From Romanomermis culicivorax (Eukaryota > Nematoda > Enoplea > Mermithida > Mermithidae): a stretch of 64,000 nt of DNA. Position numbers and translations under genes: made by a program. The notes under the pieces were generated by a model, which was not told the DNA's origin, made no database searches, and worked only from the letters and a program-made list of their open reading frames with translations. Below are positions 43,960 through 56,834 of this stretch, in pieces; within the stretch, counting starts at the first letter, position 1; each line of letters opens with the position of its first letter. The stretch spans positions 310,001 through 374,000 of the forward strand of contig CAWUHX010000119.1 in the NCBI GenBank assembly GCA_963922205.1, given 5' to 3'.

Positions 43960-46900
43960 ATTATAACGTCAAACGGGCCGTACGAATCAACGAACTGGAT
44001 CAGTGGTTTAAAGCCACATTTGGGTACTGGCCGGCCAATCCCAAGGAACCTCGAATGGTAGACATTGGGAAGGTCAGCCAGGTACTCCATTTTATCCGAG
44101 AAGTGTCAATCTTCAGAGGACAACCAGTTTGTGGCTTCGACGTTGAAAAAGTCAACCAGGATAAGGTCGCCGCCTTGTTCAAAACAAGGGAGGTCGACAA
44201 TCCAATGGGGAAGCAGTTTGCCCGATACATCAGCTTCGCGCTAACGAATGGTCAAACTTACGTTATTGATACAACGTCGATGATGATCAAAGAGTGGACC
44301 AGCCTCCACGACTTCTTGAACTCCGACATGCTCTTCGCCGGATATGCCGTACTGGAGGATCTGGTGAGTATCTATAACGTTTGTGGCGCAGGGCGAGATA
44401 ATAAGGACAGGGACAAAACTGTCCCCTTACGGGAATTTCTAAGAAAGACCAAAGGTCGATACTTTGACTTAGACTGTTTCGCCCTCACCATGGTAGGAGT
44501 AAACCTGGAGAAAAAATGCTTTCAAACAGGTATATGTCCCAAAACTTTTCGGTTAAAGGGACTGTTCACGGAATTTTATTTGATAGACGTGGGCCCCTAC
44601 CAATATGACTTTTCGTTAAAAGCGAACCGTGATTGGTTTGCCAAAAGGGGTATATTGCCGGAAGAGCTCAGATACGCCGCTCTAGACGCATATTACTCCT
44701 TATTGGTCATGTTTGCCGCCATTCACTATGGCATGGCCGATCAACTGCTTATGCAAATGCAGATTTTCGACCATGACAAGGTGGATCCCAAACAGATCAA
44801 CACCATTGCCCTCCATTTTTATCAACAATATCTAATGATTCCGGGCAATGTGAACCGAGAAATGGGGCTAGGTACCCCAGTTATGGAAACCGATCAGGTT
44901 CAACCAAATATGGTCTATCACATGATGAAGTGTGAGATGTATAACCGTTGGGCGGTACAGATGCAGGGAAATAACACAGGTTATTATACCGCGCCCACGG
45001 AGTGTAATCCAGTTCGTCCGCAGGGAGTTCAGTTGCCAAGTGGTTTCTACCCACTACTTCCAAGAGATAACAAACCAATGAAGGACGACGGATACACCAC
45101 AGATAGTGATCCCGATGAAATCCAGGACGTCCAGATACCAGACTGGGTTAATATTTCAAAAGATATCCTGGAAAATCTCAAGTCAGGTGGAGCCTACTGG
45201 GATTTAGACGGGAAAATTTCTTTAACGTTGTACGAAAACGCCAAGCTATACTGGCAACAAGCCGGGAAGCCCGATACCATTCCGCAAGAGGTGTTTTCCT
45301 CTAATAACCACTACCCAGTGGGTATCGAGGGCCATAGACAGGCCTATAAGACCAATTTTTACACGCCAAACTTGGCAAAAATTTCAGGTATGCTGGATGA
45401 GCGAAACTTTCCAGAGTTAGAGGTCATCTGCAAATTTATGCCATTGGCCTATCATTTGGCATGGCCTCATTCCAGAGCGGAGTGCGACTATGAAACTAGC
45501 GCTCTGCTAAACTATAACTTTCTAAATAGTTATACTAAGGAAGGCCAGGAAATGATAAAGAAAATGTCCTGGAAGTCAGGCGACCGCCTGGCTTACTATT
45601 TAGAATTAGCAGCGACGCTACCGCCGTCGGAACCCCGCTTTCCATCTAAAAAAGGGGTATACGCATGGCAGAATCGGTTCGGTTTTGTCCCGCTACGATT
45701 TCGAGAAGCCGAGGAGATTCTACAAATTGGCGACGACAAATCGTTATTTACCTACAAGGTAAATCCTTATTTCTATGTAACTTTTTACTACGTAGGCTTC
45801 GAGACTTTAACGCCGGGACTGCGGTATCCCATGACGGAAGACGCATCGCCAACCGACTACCCGATTACCTACGCACCGAGAAATCCGCTCGAGCTCAGAC
45901 CGGAGTTTGTCAGCAAAAGCTTCCGGGAGAGAACAATCGCTTCGGAAATGCCCGGGTATACACTTACATATACCCCAGCCGGTGAGTTAATATCAAAGGT
46001 ACCGGTAAATCGTCCCTCAACTTCCCAAACGGCGCAAGCCGGAGGGACGGGACAGGTCAAAGCGCAGCCGCAGGCGCTAGCGCCAGTGGCCAAAGCTACA
46101 CCAGCTTTGGACACTGCTGCTACGCAGGCAGCTGCAGTAGTTGTCGTGGTGCCGCCGCCAATCCAACCAGCGGTGGCACAGCCGACTCAAGTACCTCAAG
46201 TGCAACAACCGGCCGAGCCTGAGCCAGAGGTTGTCACCATAATGCAATCAGTACCTCCAGCACCAGCTGTTTTGCCAGCTAAAGTAAAGCAGCTGTTGCC
46301 GAAGATACGGAATTCAGACTCTGAGTCCAGTTCAGAGGAGGATGTTGATGAAGAAGAAGAAGAGGGTGAAATCCTCGAATCTGAGGGCCAGACATCAGAG
46401 AATAAGGATGCGATGGAGGCCAAAACTCAGAAACAGGCTCTTGAGGAGGAAAAAATCCAGACTCAAATTGACGAAGCAGTCACCAAAATGTCAGGGATCG
46501 ATGTCAGACTGGAGAAGATGCAGGAAGCATCCCAGGAGATACCTGTGAAGGCCAAAGATCCTAAGGATCATGACCGTCAAGCGAAGCAAGAGGCCCTACA
46601 GGCCAAAATTCAGGAACAGAGAAGGCTGACGCAGCAGGAATTCCTGCGTCAGAGGGCAATCCAAAGAAAGCTGAAGGAGCAGGCACTAGCCGACGATAGC
46701 TCAGATTCAGCCATTGCAGCGACAGAGCTGATGCGGAGGGGAAGAATTGCCGAGGAAGGTATTCCTGGAATTTATTCCCCAGACAAAGTTCAGCAGATGT
46801 TAGCTGAAGGTATGTCGGAAAAATTTATCCGACATCTAGCCAAAGAAAAGGTAAGGCGTAGAAAGAGGATAGGTAAGGCCAAGCGACGCAGACTTGCAGC

Positions 46901-48482
46901 TCAGGGACAGCAGCAACAAGGAGCGGCCGCCACCGGATCCGAAAAGGACGCCTACGATACGGCCGAAGAAACGACGACCCCGCAATACTCGACGAGCCAA
47001 AAGTCGAGATCGGAGACTTTAAAGAGTCAAACGAGAACGGAGACTTCAAAAAGTCAGACGCGAACGGAGACCTCCATAGGCCAGACAAAATCGGACAGGA
47101 CAACAGGGTCCACTGCGACAACATCGTACACTCAGACGCGAACGGTATCGAAAACCGGCGGAGAGGTTAGTACTTCTTCTGGCAAAAGTAAATCCGTGCC
47201 CTCCAGCTATACCGCAAGAAGTAGCAAACCTGCGGGAAGCGTATTGGTGAAGCCCGATCTTGAATCGGAGGAGAAATTGATCAAGAAGGTCAAACTGAAT
47301 GTGGTAGCTAGTAGACCCGAAAGGGAACCACAGCAGTTTGTCACTCCGGGTCAATTAGCCAAGACTCTGATTGATTATTGGGAGTGGCAACGGGAACAAA
47401 GGCGTTTAATTGGGCCGATCTCATTTGAAAATCCAGAGGTCGCCAATTACTTCGCCTTTGATCGGCAAGAACGGCCGATAATTTACAGAATGGTCAATGA
47501 TGCCATGGCCGAAATTCACGAAAATTATCGCCAGCAATTCGAAATGCAAGGCGGATTTATGTTTGACGGAGAGCGCATCCCTGAGGAGATCTGGGAATGG
47601 ATAATTTTAATTCTCATCCCCAGATGGCTTCAGGACTACGATGCCTCAGACGTCTTTACGGCCATTAGGTATGTCACCCTAATGATTTTTCTTCAGTTGG
47701 ACTTCGCTCCGATCACGCCAACGGCAATTGGTAGGTGGTATGCCCAGGCGTGTTCATTTGCGAACAGACAACTAGTCGTTGAGGCCCAGGGAAACCGCGT
47801 AGACGATGTCTACATTGCAGCCTTTAATCAATATATCTTTATGGGCTCGCAAAGGTTAAACCAGATGGGTGTTAAGAGGAAGGCACCAGGCGATGACAGG
47901 TCGCAAGCTGATAAATTTCAGCGAACGGCTGCCAAGAGCCCGAGTAAGTTCAAGGTGCCTAGACTCCCTCCGGCTAAGAAACAACCACCGATGATACAAC
48001 AATCATCGGCTACGACCAGCCAGAGGTCATATAGTGAAGCTGCTAGCACTTCTTACAAAAGTCCGCTTTCTCGGTCAAAATCAATATCATCAAAATCTCT
48101 AAATTCAACTTACCGGACACAAAAACCACAACGCAGCAGCTCCACTAGCAGTGGTCAAAGGCAGCAGGGGAGAGACGATATGTTCTCAAACCTGGCCCCG
48201 TACAGGGCTAGACCGGGGTATGACCAAGGTCAACCCAGGGGAGGCTTCAGAGGGCGCCCTCAGCGACCTTACAGAGGCCGAGGAACCTGGCAACACCAAG
48301 GTCAAGACCCGGATGCTCAATTCCATAATCCGAATTTTATGCCGCTAGGTAGACGCGGCGGAAGCCAACAAGGCCAAAATAGAGGCCAAGATGGAGGTCA
48401 AACCCGAGGCCAACCAGGTCAGAGGGGGTACTATCAAGGTAGACCTCGAGGAGGCTACCGAGGCGGCGGGCAGCAGCAGTAA
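43960..48482 (+). CDS. Retrotransposon exonuclease gene, exon 2: DEDDy 3'-5' exonuclease with disordered RG-rich tail
   Basis: Spliced protein of about 1547 residues. Residues about 85-300 form a DEDDy 3'-5' exonuclease domain: CGFDVEKV (Asp101 and Glu103, motif I), [15 protein letters not shown] (Asp174, motif II) and [12 protein letters not shown] (Tyr279 and Asp283, motif III). All four acidic residues and the Tyr are present. The family (RNase D, WRN, EXD2, MUT-7) removes nucleotides from RNA or DNA 3' ends. Then come an unrecognised 400-residue region, an Ala/Pro/Gln/Val-rich stretch, an acidic stretch (about 826-850), charged helices, a basic NLS-like cluster (about 1001-1023), Ser/Thr repeats, an unrecognised helical part (about 1168-1341) and a Gly/Arg/Gln tail (about 1447-1547). 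It takes the place of env. Function in the element is not known. Confidence 0.88.
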
Positions 48483-49225
48483 ATAGCCGCAAAAATTTTG
48501 GCCCAAAAATTTCTTTTTCGTACATATATTTTTACTTATTTCATAAAACACAAAACCCAAAAACACTAATAAAATAACAAAAAATCCAAAAAAATCAAAA
48601 AACAAAAAATCCAAAAACATTTCTTTTCGGTGCTGCTGGCCATCAAAAATCTCTTTTTTGACAAAACCGGTGCAAAAACGCAACCGTAAAAAATATTTTA
48701 ACTTTTGGCCACATTCTTGCTCAAATTTTTTAGCGCATTTTAAATTTTGTGATATCCGTACATTCCCGCGTCGTCTTTTTGTATCCTCATATAATCTCGT
48801 ATTTTAGTTTAATTTAGAAAAAATAGAGACGCGGGAAGTCGATTTGCATGCGGTTAGACCCACGGCCAACGAATTGACACAGCATGCAGACCGAGCGGCC
48901 GAGCCCGAAGCCGACCACACATCCGGCACCGACGTTTACGTCATACTCCTTAGGGCAGGAGGTTATTCCATCAATGCCGAGGTCAAAATGGACGTCACTT
49001 GCCAGCCATTGCGGGGAAGCCCTTGGTATTCGTTGTGTCCAACGACCAGCACAGGAGTTCTATTAGGACAGACTGTGAAACGGGAGTCCGGTGAGACAAA
49101 CTGTTTATCAGGAGTCAGCCGGAGTTGTAGATTTTTTCTTTTTGATTAATTCTTTTTAATGCCGGGGTAACCCGGCCAAAAGTTTTTTTTCTACCTCCCG
49201 TAGGTCGGTTTCGACGCGCGAGGGA
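48483..49225 (+). other. 3' untranslated region of retrotransposon 2
   Basis: Starts TAGCCGCAAAAATTTTGG after the TAA stop, homologous to the same region of retrotransposon 1. AT-rich, then a GC-richer part (48830-49130) with no recognised gene. It ends with CGCGCGAGGGA, purine run included, before the LTR. Confidence 0.6.
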
Positions 49226-49839
49226 TGTTGGGCACCCTGTTGATGCCAATTCGTGTGGGGAAATCGACATGCAAATCGACGACAGGGACGACCAGCGGCG
49301 CAGACATTTGCATAGAATGGAGCGCCAAAGAAAGACGAAAAATGAAAGTGAAATCATTCTTCACTTAATATCGCTTTTTATTATATTTTTGGTATTTTTG
49401 CTGGCGTCCCCAAATATAACTTTCCCAGCAACTTGTTTTGTCTATGAGTATTTCACTGTGGTGTACCCACATTCGTTTTACATATTTCGTCGGACTTATT
49501 GCTATATATATTTGTTTACTTATTTAGATAATCCGCGTCGACGAAGGCGGAGGGCCAGAGGCCCAGGCGCCAGCTTACATCAAGTAAGTTTTGGGAAACC
49601 CCTTTCGGGTTATACCCAAGTAAGTTTATCCCTGAGGGGATTCCTTGTCTCATCTAGGAGACTGCGGAGGTCTTTGGTAAGGCCCCCGTATTTAGAACAA
49701 AGTTTATCTTTGTTGTTGTAGGTCTGGGGATAAACGGACTGTTGCACAGATCACCGAGGCTTAGCCAAGGTATCAGTTCTAACAGGTCAGTTCAGACCCA
49801 ATCTTTTCTTACGCCTCTTAAGGAAAGACCTGCACAACA
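49226..49839 (+). repeat. 3' LTR of retrotransposon 2
   Basis: 614 bp, identical to the 5' LTR except for a C/G change in CCCCC(C/G)TATTTAG. Followed by the TSD ACAT. Confidence 0.95.
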
Positions 49840-52800
49840 ACATTATGATTTCAGTGTAATAGCATCTATTAACAACCGGTTCCGATTAACATGCATTAAA
49901 CTGCGTCCTGATTAGTAAATCTTACAATGGGCTTTCTTATAATTTTCTCAACATTTTTCTCCTCAAATGCCGTAGAGAAGGTGTATAAGTCTAAATTCTG
50001 AAATAATACATGTTATATAGTTCACCCTGTGAACCAAATCAGATCAAAACTAATTTTAGACCAATTGTTTTTCAGCTAAGTTCAAAGAGTGCTAAATTTG
50101 CCTGCACCATATCTAACGCATCAGGTGAGTGTCTAACGTTTTTGGGTTGGGATTTATAGTACATATTATCTGTTTTTATAGTCTGCTTCCAAATTAGGAG
50201 TGACAAAAATTATTACTACAGTCATAATTGCTGTTTAACCTCACCCACACAGATGTTCGAGCCCATCCAAAGAGGGATTTTTCAAGGTCAATATGAATTT
50301 CCCTCTAAAACGCAACATGATATCAATCGGTAGACGTCGCTGAAATTTCATGAAAATATGACTCAAAATGAGATATCTCTATTTTTGATGGATTTGTCGT
50401 GTTGCCGATGTATGATATCATCACTGATTGGATGTGTGCACTTATGTACTTATATTAGAATCTATGAATATTCAATAATCAATGTCTTATAAATTACTCA
50501 AAAAATGTCGTTGCTGATTGTTTACGAAGTAGCGTGATCAAACTGAAACCGGCCTCAAAAATCTTTTTTTCGCCAAATAATTTTTTTTCAAAAACGACTG
50601 GGCAGCGAGAGGCAATACAACCTGAAATCCCTATTAATTTATGCCCTATCGAAGTAAATTCGAAACATTCTAAAATTATCTATACGCGTGAGAGCGTGGG
50701 TTCATACAGCAGTTTCTTAGCCCTAAAAAATTAGCACAAAAAGTAGGAGTAAACTGCAGCTTGACCATTCATATGACGCTTAATAACTGATTTCCTTTAT
50801 CGATATAAATACTAGTATAAATGAAATTACGCCAGGATATTTATTACCGAAAACATGATATTCCTATTTCTGGTAATTTTGATATCGATGGTCGTGTAGG
50901 GTCAACAGTGCGGTTTCAGCGTCTTTGTACAATATGTGGTCGGCGTCACCGCAAGGATGCGCAATATCGACGATATGAAAGCAAAAATCAGTAAATGTTT
51001 CACTGAGTGATAGTACTTGGGTTCAAAATCTTGCCACTTTAAAACTCGTGTGCTGCTCGTGAGATAAAGTTACCAAACTGTGATAATTCAGATCCTATTG
51101 AAAGAGTGGTCATAAAACATCAAGTTCCTGCGGAAAACGACTGTTTTGGAGTGGTGTTGAAAGTAGGACATTGCCTGGTGACTGTTTTCATTCCATGATG
51201 CATAACTGACAGGGGAGGTTTTCCAAATGTAAAAACTGAAATTATGCCTGTTATAGTGCATTCGGCAGTCCACAGCAACCTGAGTAAAATTAAACTCATC
51301 ATTTTTGTCCACAGGTGTACTTTACACTGATATTTTTATAAATGTGGTAAACAATCGAAGGTTTAACCTAATCTGAAGAACATGACAGATATGGAAAAGT
51401 CGACAAAAACATTCGATAAACCTCGTTTCTCACAGAAAGCTGGTCTCGTCCATCACCAATTGCGATCTGTCAGTTCTAGAACAACAAAGTCTAGAGCTGT
51501 GTCGTTCGTAAGGTAATAGAGACGAACGATTTTTTAGAAAAAAATTTATAGTAGTGCTGATAATTAATGCATGTTTCAGCAACTTCTAAACTTGTAGCTA
51601 TGGACCACTATACAAATTTAAGTGTAAAGATAACATATGAGCCAAAAAGGATTAGTATAACATTACTGGAATGCCTATAGCCTAGCGAATCCACTATAAC
51701 ATGTACATTTATAATTTATACGACATAAGACTATCCCTCGTGAATTCGACTTTTGGAACTCAGTTGGATCTAGTTCTAAACGAAACATAGGTGCATGTTT
51801 TTCGTAAACATTGCGTATCTTGCGACTACAAACAATCCTCATCTAAAATCTACTGTAGATCCTCCTCAGAATGAGCCAAGAAGCAGCAGTTTTGTTGAGT
51901 GACATAAACGTGAGAGAGAAAGAATTATGCTAGAGAATGAAACAAAGTTCCAGCTTCCAGATTCAAAATAAAGAATATTTTATTGTATCCAATTTTATAG
52001 TAATTCAAAAATTTATAGAGAAATGGACAGATTCACGGCAACCCATTGGCAAAAGTTCATCAATATCACCATATTACCATGATCATCATAGTCCAAGTTC
52101 TCAACTTTATGTATGCAAATATACGTATGGATAAGCTACTTCCCAGAAAAACTGTGTAGTAAGACCATGAGCGGCTTGGTCCAAGCGAAAGTCTTGTATA
52201 GACGAAGGACATTCCAGAAAACTTACGAATCTCCATACAAAGTACAGAAGACTTATCGTATTTCTGCAAGGAAACTTCTAGGCTTTTCAACTATCCCAAG
52301 TGCACCTAAGTGACGCAAACTGAGAAATGCGAATGGAACAGTGTTCTGTGCTTCTCAGTTTTAGTCTTCGATCTTCATGCCACAATCATACCAGTTGCGA
52401 ATCACATTCATGCTCAATACAGTTAAAGCTTCACATTGAACATGGTTCAAGGCAGGTGGAGATCAATGTGTATTCAAATTTTGAATCCTTCAGTTCTTAA
52501 GCTTGCAAATCAAGGAAAACAACACTGAATTTGGGGATTTTCCCAATCCTGCACTATAAGGGCATCGCCCTTCAACGACTAAACTCAAGCATGCCACCTC
52601 TAATCTGAGTATGCAGTTTTTAGAGACAGATGATGCAGCTGAATAATACTTAGCAGAACCCTCAATCAGCTGTGCTCTTGAAAAAATTAAAAAATTTCTG
52701 TTTTTTGCTGTTCTTGAAGCTGTTATCTGCATTTGAGATCTAAAAAACTCAGTAACTTTAGCAAATTCTGTGGCCGATATTTTTGAAAAATTTTCAATGC

Positions 52801-52975
52801 TTCACGATCAGTGAATCCGTAGATTATTTCGGAAAACTGAGCCGTGAAACGGAGTTAACCAACACATTTTTGGGAACTATGGCTGGATATATTGAATGAC
52901 GAGAAATGTGTTTTTACATTGTCGTTCCTTACTATGAAACTCATCTATAGTCTCCACTGTTATTCCAAAAATCCA
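49840..52975. other. No supported gene
   Basis: AT-rich DNA. A 44-codon frame from ATG 51382 ends at 51516 and runs into a donor-like CGTAAGGTAAT, so it might be a first exon, but nothing else supports it. Other frames (51937-52134, 52113-52313) have no recognised domain. Confidence 0.35.
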
Positions 52976-53530
52976 AATCCAGATTTGCAAATTCCAAATT
53001 CCAAATTCATATTTCCAAATTCAAATTTCCGAATTCAAATTTCCGAATTCAAATTTCCGAATTCAAATTTCCAAATTCAAATTTCCAAATTCAAATTTCC
53101 AAATTCAAATTTCCAAATTCAAATTTCCAGATTCAAATTTCCAAATTCAAATTTCCAAATTCAAATTTCCAAATTCAAATTTCCAAATTCAAATTTCCAA
53201 ATTCGAATTTCCAAATTCAAATTTCCAAATTCAAATTTCCAAATTCAAATTTCCAAATTCGAATTTCCAAATTCAAATTTCCAAATTCAGATTTCCAAAT
53301 TCAAATTTCCAAATTCGAATTTCCAAATTCAAATTTCCAAATTCAAATTTCCAAATTCACATTTCCAAATTCAAATTTCCAAATTCAAATTTCCAAATTC
53401 AAATTTCCAAATTCAAATTTCCAAATTCAAATTTCCTAATTCAAATTTCCAAATTCAAATTTCCAAAGTAAAATTTCCATAGTGAAGTTTGCAATTTCAA
53501 ATGCAAATTCAAATCCAAATTCAAATCCAA
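52976..53530 (+). repeat. 14-bp tandem satellite
   Basis: About 35 copies of CCAAATTCAAATTT with rare single-base variants, framed by degenerate copies at both ends. The unit is itself two related 7-mers. Three units make 42 bases, so each frame stays open and encodes a 14-residue periodic peptide; the long open frame (52892-53482) is a by-product. Confidence 0.95.
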
Positions 53531-54873
53531 ATTGAGCTTTGCAAATAATAAACAACCTACATACGCCGCAGCACTTTTTTCTCGGGCTGACTGTAGCAGT
53601 CAGGACTACAACTTAAAAAAGAAAAAATGTTGGTTAGCGGTATAATGTCATCACCTGTGCACCGATTTTTTCACATTTTTTGCTTTTCATGGCTGATTTG
53701 AAAATTAGAGTATAATCGTTATAATTGTGTAGTTATATAAGTATAATTTGAGTATAATAGCATGCCTCTCATCAATTACCTAATACCAAATCCTGCAAAA
53801 TGTTTACACCTAATTTGTGTTGTATTGGGTGCTCCTATGCCCTCGGCTACCTAGCTGCGGTTCTTGGGAGATCCAATCTGGTACAGCCCCTGACGTTAAC
53901 CCGGTACTAACTCTGCACTTGCAGTACCTAGCTGAGACTGAATGTACGAAGATATTTATTACGAATAAAACGAGAAGTGCAATGAAATACAAAAGTGAGA
54001 GTCAAAAGAATACAAGTGTGAAAATGCCAAACACGAAAACCACCAATGCCTAATTGCTCCCTGACTCACGGATTCCTCTCTTCACCCCTGCACACAGAGC
54101 CACAGGGGTTATGGGATATCTAAACACGCGGCCTAAGCAGCTTCGCCCTCTAAGGGACTGAAACTGAAACTGAAACTCCTCAGAGAAAGATGAGACAGAC
54201 CTGCCTGTCTCCAACAACAACTCACTAGACTTCTTGATCAAAAGGGTCGTCCTAAATCCTCAGGCCACATTCGGCTCTCAAATGTAACGCGAACGCAACG
54301 TAAAAAACGAAATACAAATGACCGTAATTGGCGATGACGCCTGCGCTACTTTCCTGGCCACCGCATATATCAAAAACGTCCGACCAGAAAACAAGATGAT
54401 AAAATCGCAATAATGTTTCAATAATAATTTTTCACTAATGAAGAACTGCACGGCGGCGTGCCTAACATCAACTTGCATGTTATATGCAAAACTTTTGCGC
54501 TATCCATTTATTTGTTTTAGGGCCAAAAATGTGTGACACAAACTGTTTTATCGGTTTGTTTACCTAATGATAATTGGAAACACTTTAGCAACAAAGAAAC
54601 TCTAGAAAATGAAAATGTAATGATTAGAGGACCAAAGGTCAGAGGAATTGAGCCTCTGACATTTGCTTACAGAAAAATTTTGAGCAGTCATATCTTATAT
54701 GTAAATCATCGAATCATAACGTAACCTATGGTCCAGATTGGTACGTTTCGGACACTGTGGCTCCAGCCATTTCTTCGCCAGCCATTTAAACGCCATACTT
54801 TTTTGTTTTGTTAAATTTTTTCTTCTGTTTTACGTTGTTTCTTTTTTTATCTCATTATGCTGTCAGAAAACCC
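53531..54873. other. No supported gene; possible decayed LTR-like segment
   Basis: The part 53815-54290 is GC-richer and contains TTACGAATAAAACG (a polyadenylation signal) and, on the minus strand, CGTTACATTTGAGAGCCGAA. The latter resembles an LTR end followed by a primer-binding site. No paired LTR or target duplication was found. The rest shows no gene; 54790-54870 is a T-rich stretch ending in a CTGTCAG splice-acceptor-like site. Confidence 0.25.
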
Positions 54874-56834
54874 AAAAATACTGAAATTGTGTATGCTGGC
54901 CTAGATGCCTATTACTCAATTGCCGTATTTTTGGGGTTTTTTCACTATGGGTTTTGCGGCGAATTAAGTATGGTTACGGCAACATACCCCTATGATATTT
55001 TGTCGCCGGCCCAAGTGAAAACCTTGGCTTTCCGCTTTTATAGGGTGTATTCTCAAGACCTAATGGGGTTCCAGGATCGAAACTACGTAGATGAGGAAGA
55101 CATCGTAAAAAGGCAGTTATTCAAGGTTTACCACCTGATGCGGCAAGAGGTAATGGCCAGGTGGGCTACACAATTTCATAATGACTTGCCGGAGTATTAG
55201 TGTCCTGCGGATATTAAAAATCCCGCTAAAGCTACGGACCACACTTTACTGTCTGGGGTTTATCCCAAGGTGCTAAAAGCTGGTCCAAGCAAAAAGAAGG
55301 TAAACCAGTGGGAAGATGTAAGTGATCTGGAGGACATGGATACAATGGAGCAACAGGTCAACAGGACAAATGAGGTGATAAACTGACTGCATACAGAAAT
55401 GTTGCAAGGGGTTTCGTTTTTCAAATTGACAGATCTGGTAGATGTTGTGTGGTATATCACAGCCCGTCTTGCCATGAATAAAACTCCTCGACAGGACTGG
55501 TCGAAGCAGTTTCAATTCTTTCAACTCGGAACAGACTGCTACGAACCAGTGGAAATCGACAGGGGTATGGCTAAGTATGACAGAGATCATTGGATGGCGG
55601 ACTTGAGGAATTACGAGCATGTCATGGACTCAACAAAGTTTTCTGCATTGGAAAAGGCATGCAACCTAATTCATCTACCATTCTTTGTTTTCTGGCCTCA
55701 TAGCCGTGCCGAGTACGATTACATACTGAGGGAATTATAAAATTATAATTTCCTCAAATCCTACTTGAAGGAGGATGCAGAGTTAATTAAGAAGATGGCA
55801 TGGAAGACTGACGATAGGGTTTTACAGAATTTCAGCATAGTGGCATCTTTACTGCCAACGGAACCGGAACATGCTGTGAAAGGCAAAAGGGTTACGACCT
55901 GGCAAAATAGGTTTGGCTTCATTCCTATTCGGTTGCGCTTGGGCGACAAAATAGGCTCTCCAATTTCGACAGAAAAAGCAAAGGACAATATAACCCATAA
56001 CAAGAATTATTGGGCCGACTGCTTTTTCTATGTCAGATTCTACTATGCTGAATTCGGAATTAAAACCCCGTTGCTGCAATATGGCCTGGCACCAGACACG
56101 CCTACTCTTCAGATGGGTCAAATTAGATGTACACCGGCTGATTATCTGATGTATACATATGAATTTCCTGAGTGTATTCACCAGAGGACTCTGCCGATGG
56201 AATTACCTATGGTTACCTATACATATGGTAACGAAACCAAACAATCTGATTTCAGGACGAAATCCGATATGCTTGACCCTGATAATGAACCCACAGTTGG
56301 GTCAGGTCAAGTGGACGAGGACGTCATGGAATTGGAGAGTGAGGATGAGGATAATTCCGCTCTCCTGGGAGAGGAAAGCTGCAAAGAGGTTGATGACGAA
56401 GACGCATTATTGTATATTTCAATCGCCGACCCAGAAGTAGCCCAATCTGCGATGACAGCACCTTCTGTCACACAGTTGCAACGGCAACCACAAGTTGCGA
56501 CGCAGCTGCAGACGGAAATGCTGCCACCGCCGCCTGGCTTACCTACGCCACAAGTGATACAAACATCTATGGATGGGAGTCAGTACTCGTCCAGCATAGA
56601 AAGTCAAGTTCAGTCAGATGAAATTCTGATTGCCCAGGATGAGCAGAACGTGTATGACCAAGCGTATATTAGTCAATACATGGATGCCGAAGGTGCAAAG
56701 AAGAAGGAGGGAGAGCAGACAGCAGGGACACCTAGCCATACTGTGGTGGAAACACCACAAGAGCTGGCGGCCCGGCTGGCTGAAGAGGAAAAGGAAATTC
56801 AAGTCTTAGCCTTGACCTGGGATTCTTGGACCAT
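54874..56834 (+). pseudogene. Stand-alone decayed copy of the retrotransposon exonuclease gene
   Basis: One frame from about 54874 with stops at 55198 (TAG), 55384 (TGA) and 55738 (TAA) and no frameshift. It begins just after a pyrimidine tract and CTGTCAG, at EIVYAGLDAYYSIAV, the motif III of the DEDDy domain. It then follows exon 2 of retrotransposon 2: QEVMARWATQF, WPHSRAEYDYI, NYNFLKSY, IKKMAWKTDDR, TWQNRFGFIPIR and FYVRFYYAEF, then an acidic part and a Gln-rich part. Motifs I and II are missing. No pol or LTR is next to it. The sequence is well diverged from retrotransposon 2, so it represents another lineage or a former host gene copy. Its 3' end runs into the hairpin at 56827. Confidence 0.8.

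Larger units (their letters stand above)
35180..49839 (+). mobile_element. Ty3/gypsy retrotransposon 2 with a spliced exonuclease gene, nearly intact
   Basis: 14.66 kb between two 614-bp LTRs that differ at one base that I can find (35640 region against 49688 region). The TSD is ACAT (35176-35179 and 49840-49843). The gene order is gag, protease, RT, RNase H and integrase in one frame (35890-42591, one TGA at 36856), then a two-exon exonuclease gene (43152-48482), then a 3' UTR and the LTR. The near-identical LTRs show a very recent insertion. Apart from the single TGA every gene is open, so this may be an active or nearly active copy. Confidence 0.95.

Noticed and set aside
45665-45985. 106-codon frame inside the exonuclease gene
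   Set aside because: Shadow frame of exon 2; the exonuclease frame is homologous to the copies at 31665 and 54874.
52892-53482. 196-codon open frame rich in Phe, Asn, Ser and Gln
   Set aside because: It is the translation of the 14-bp satellite; periodicity explains it.
53815-54290. Possible solo LTR on the minus strand with polyadenylation signal and primer-site-like end
   Set aside because: No paired LTR, no target duplication and no similarity to the three LTR families of the window; kept only as a remark.
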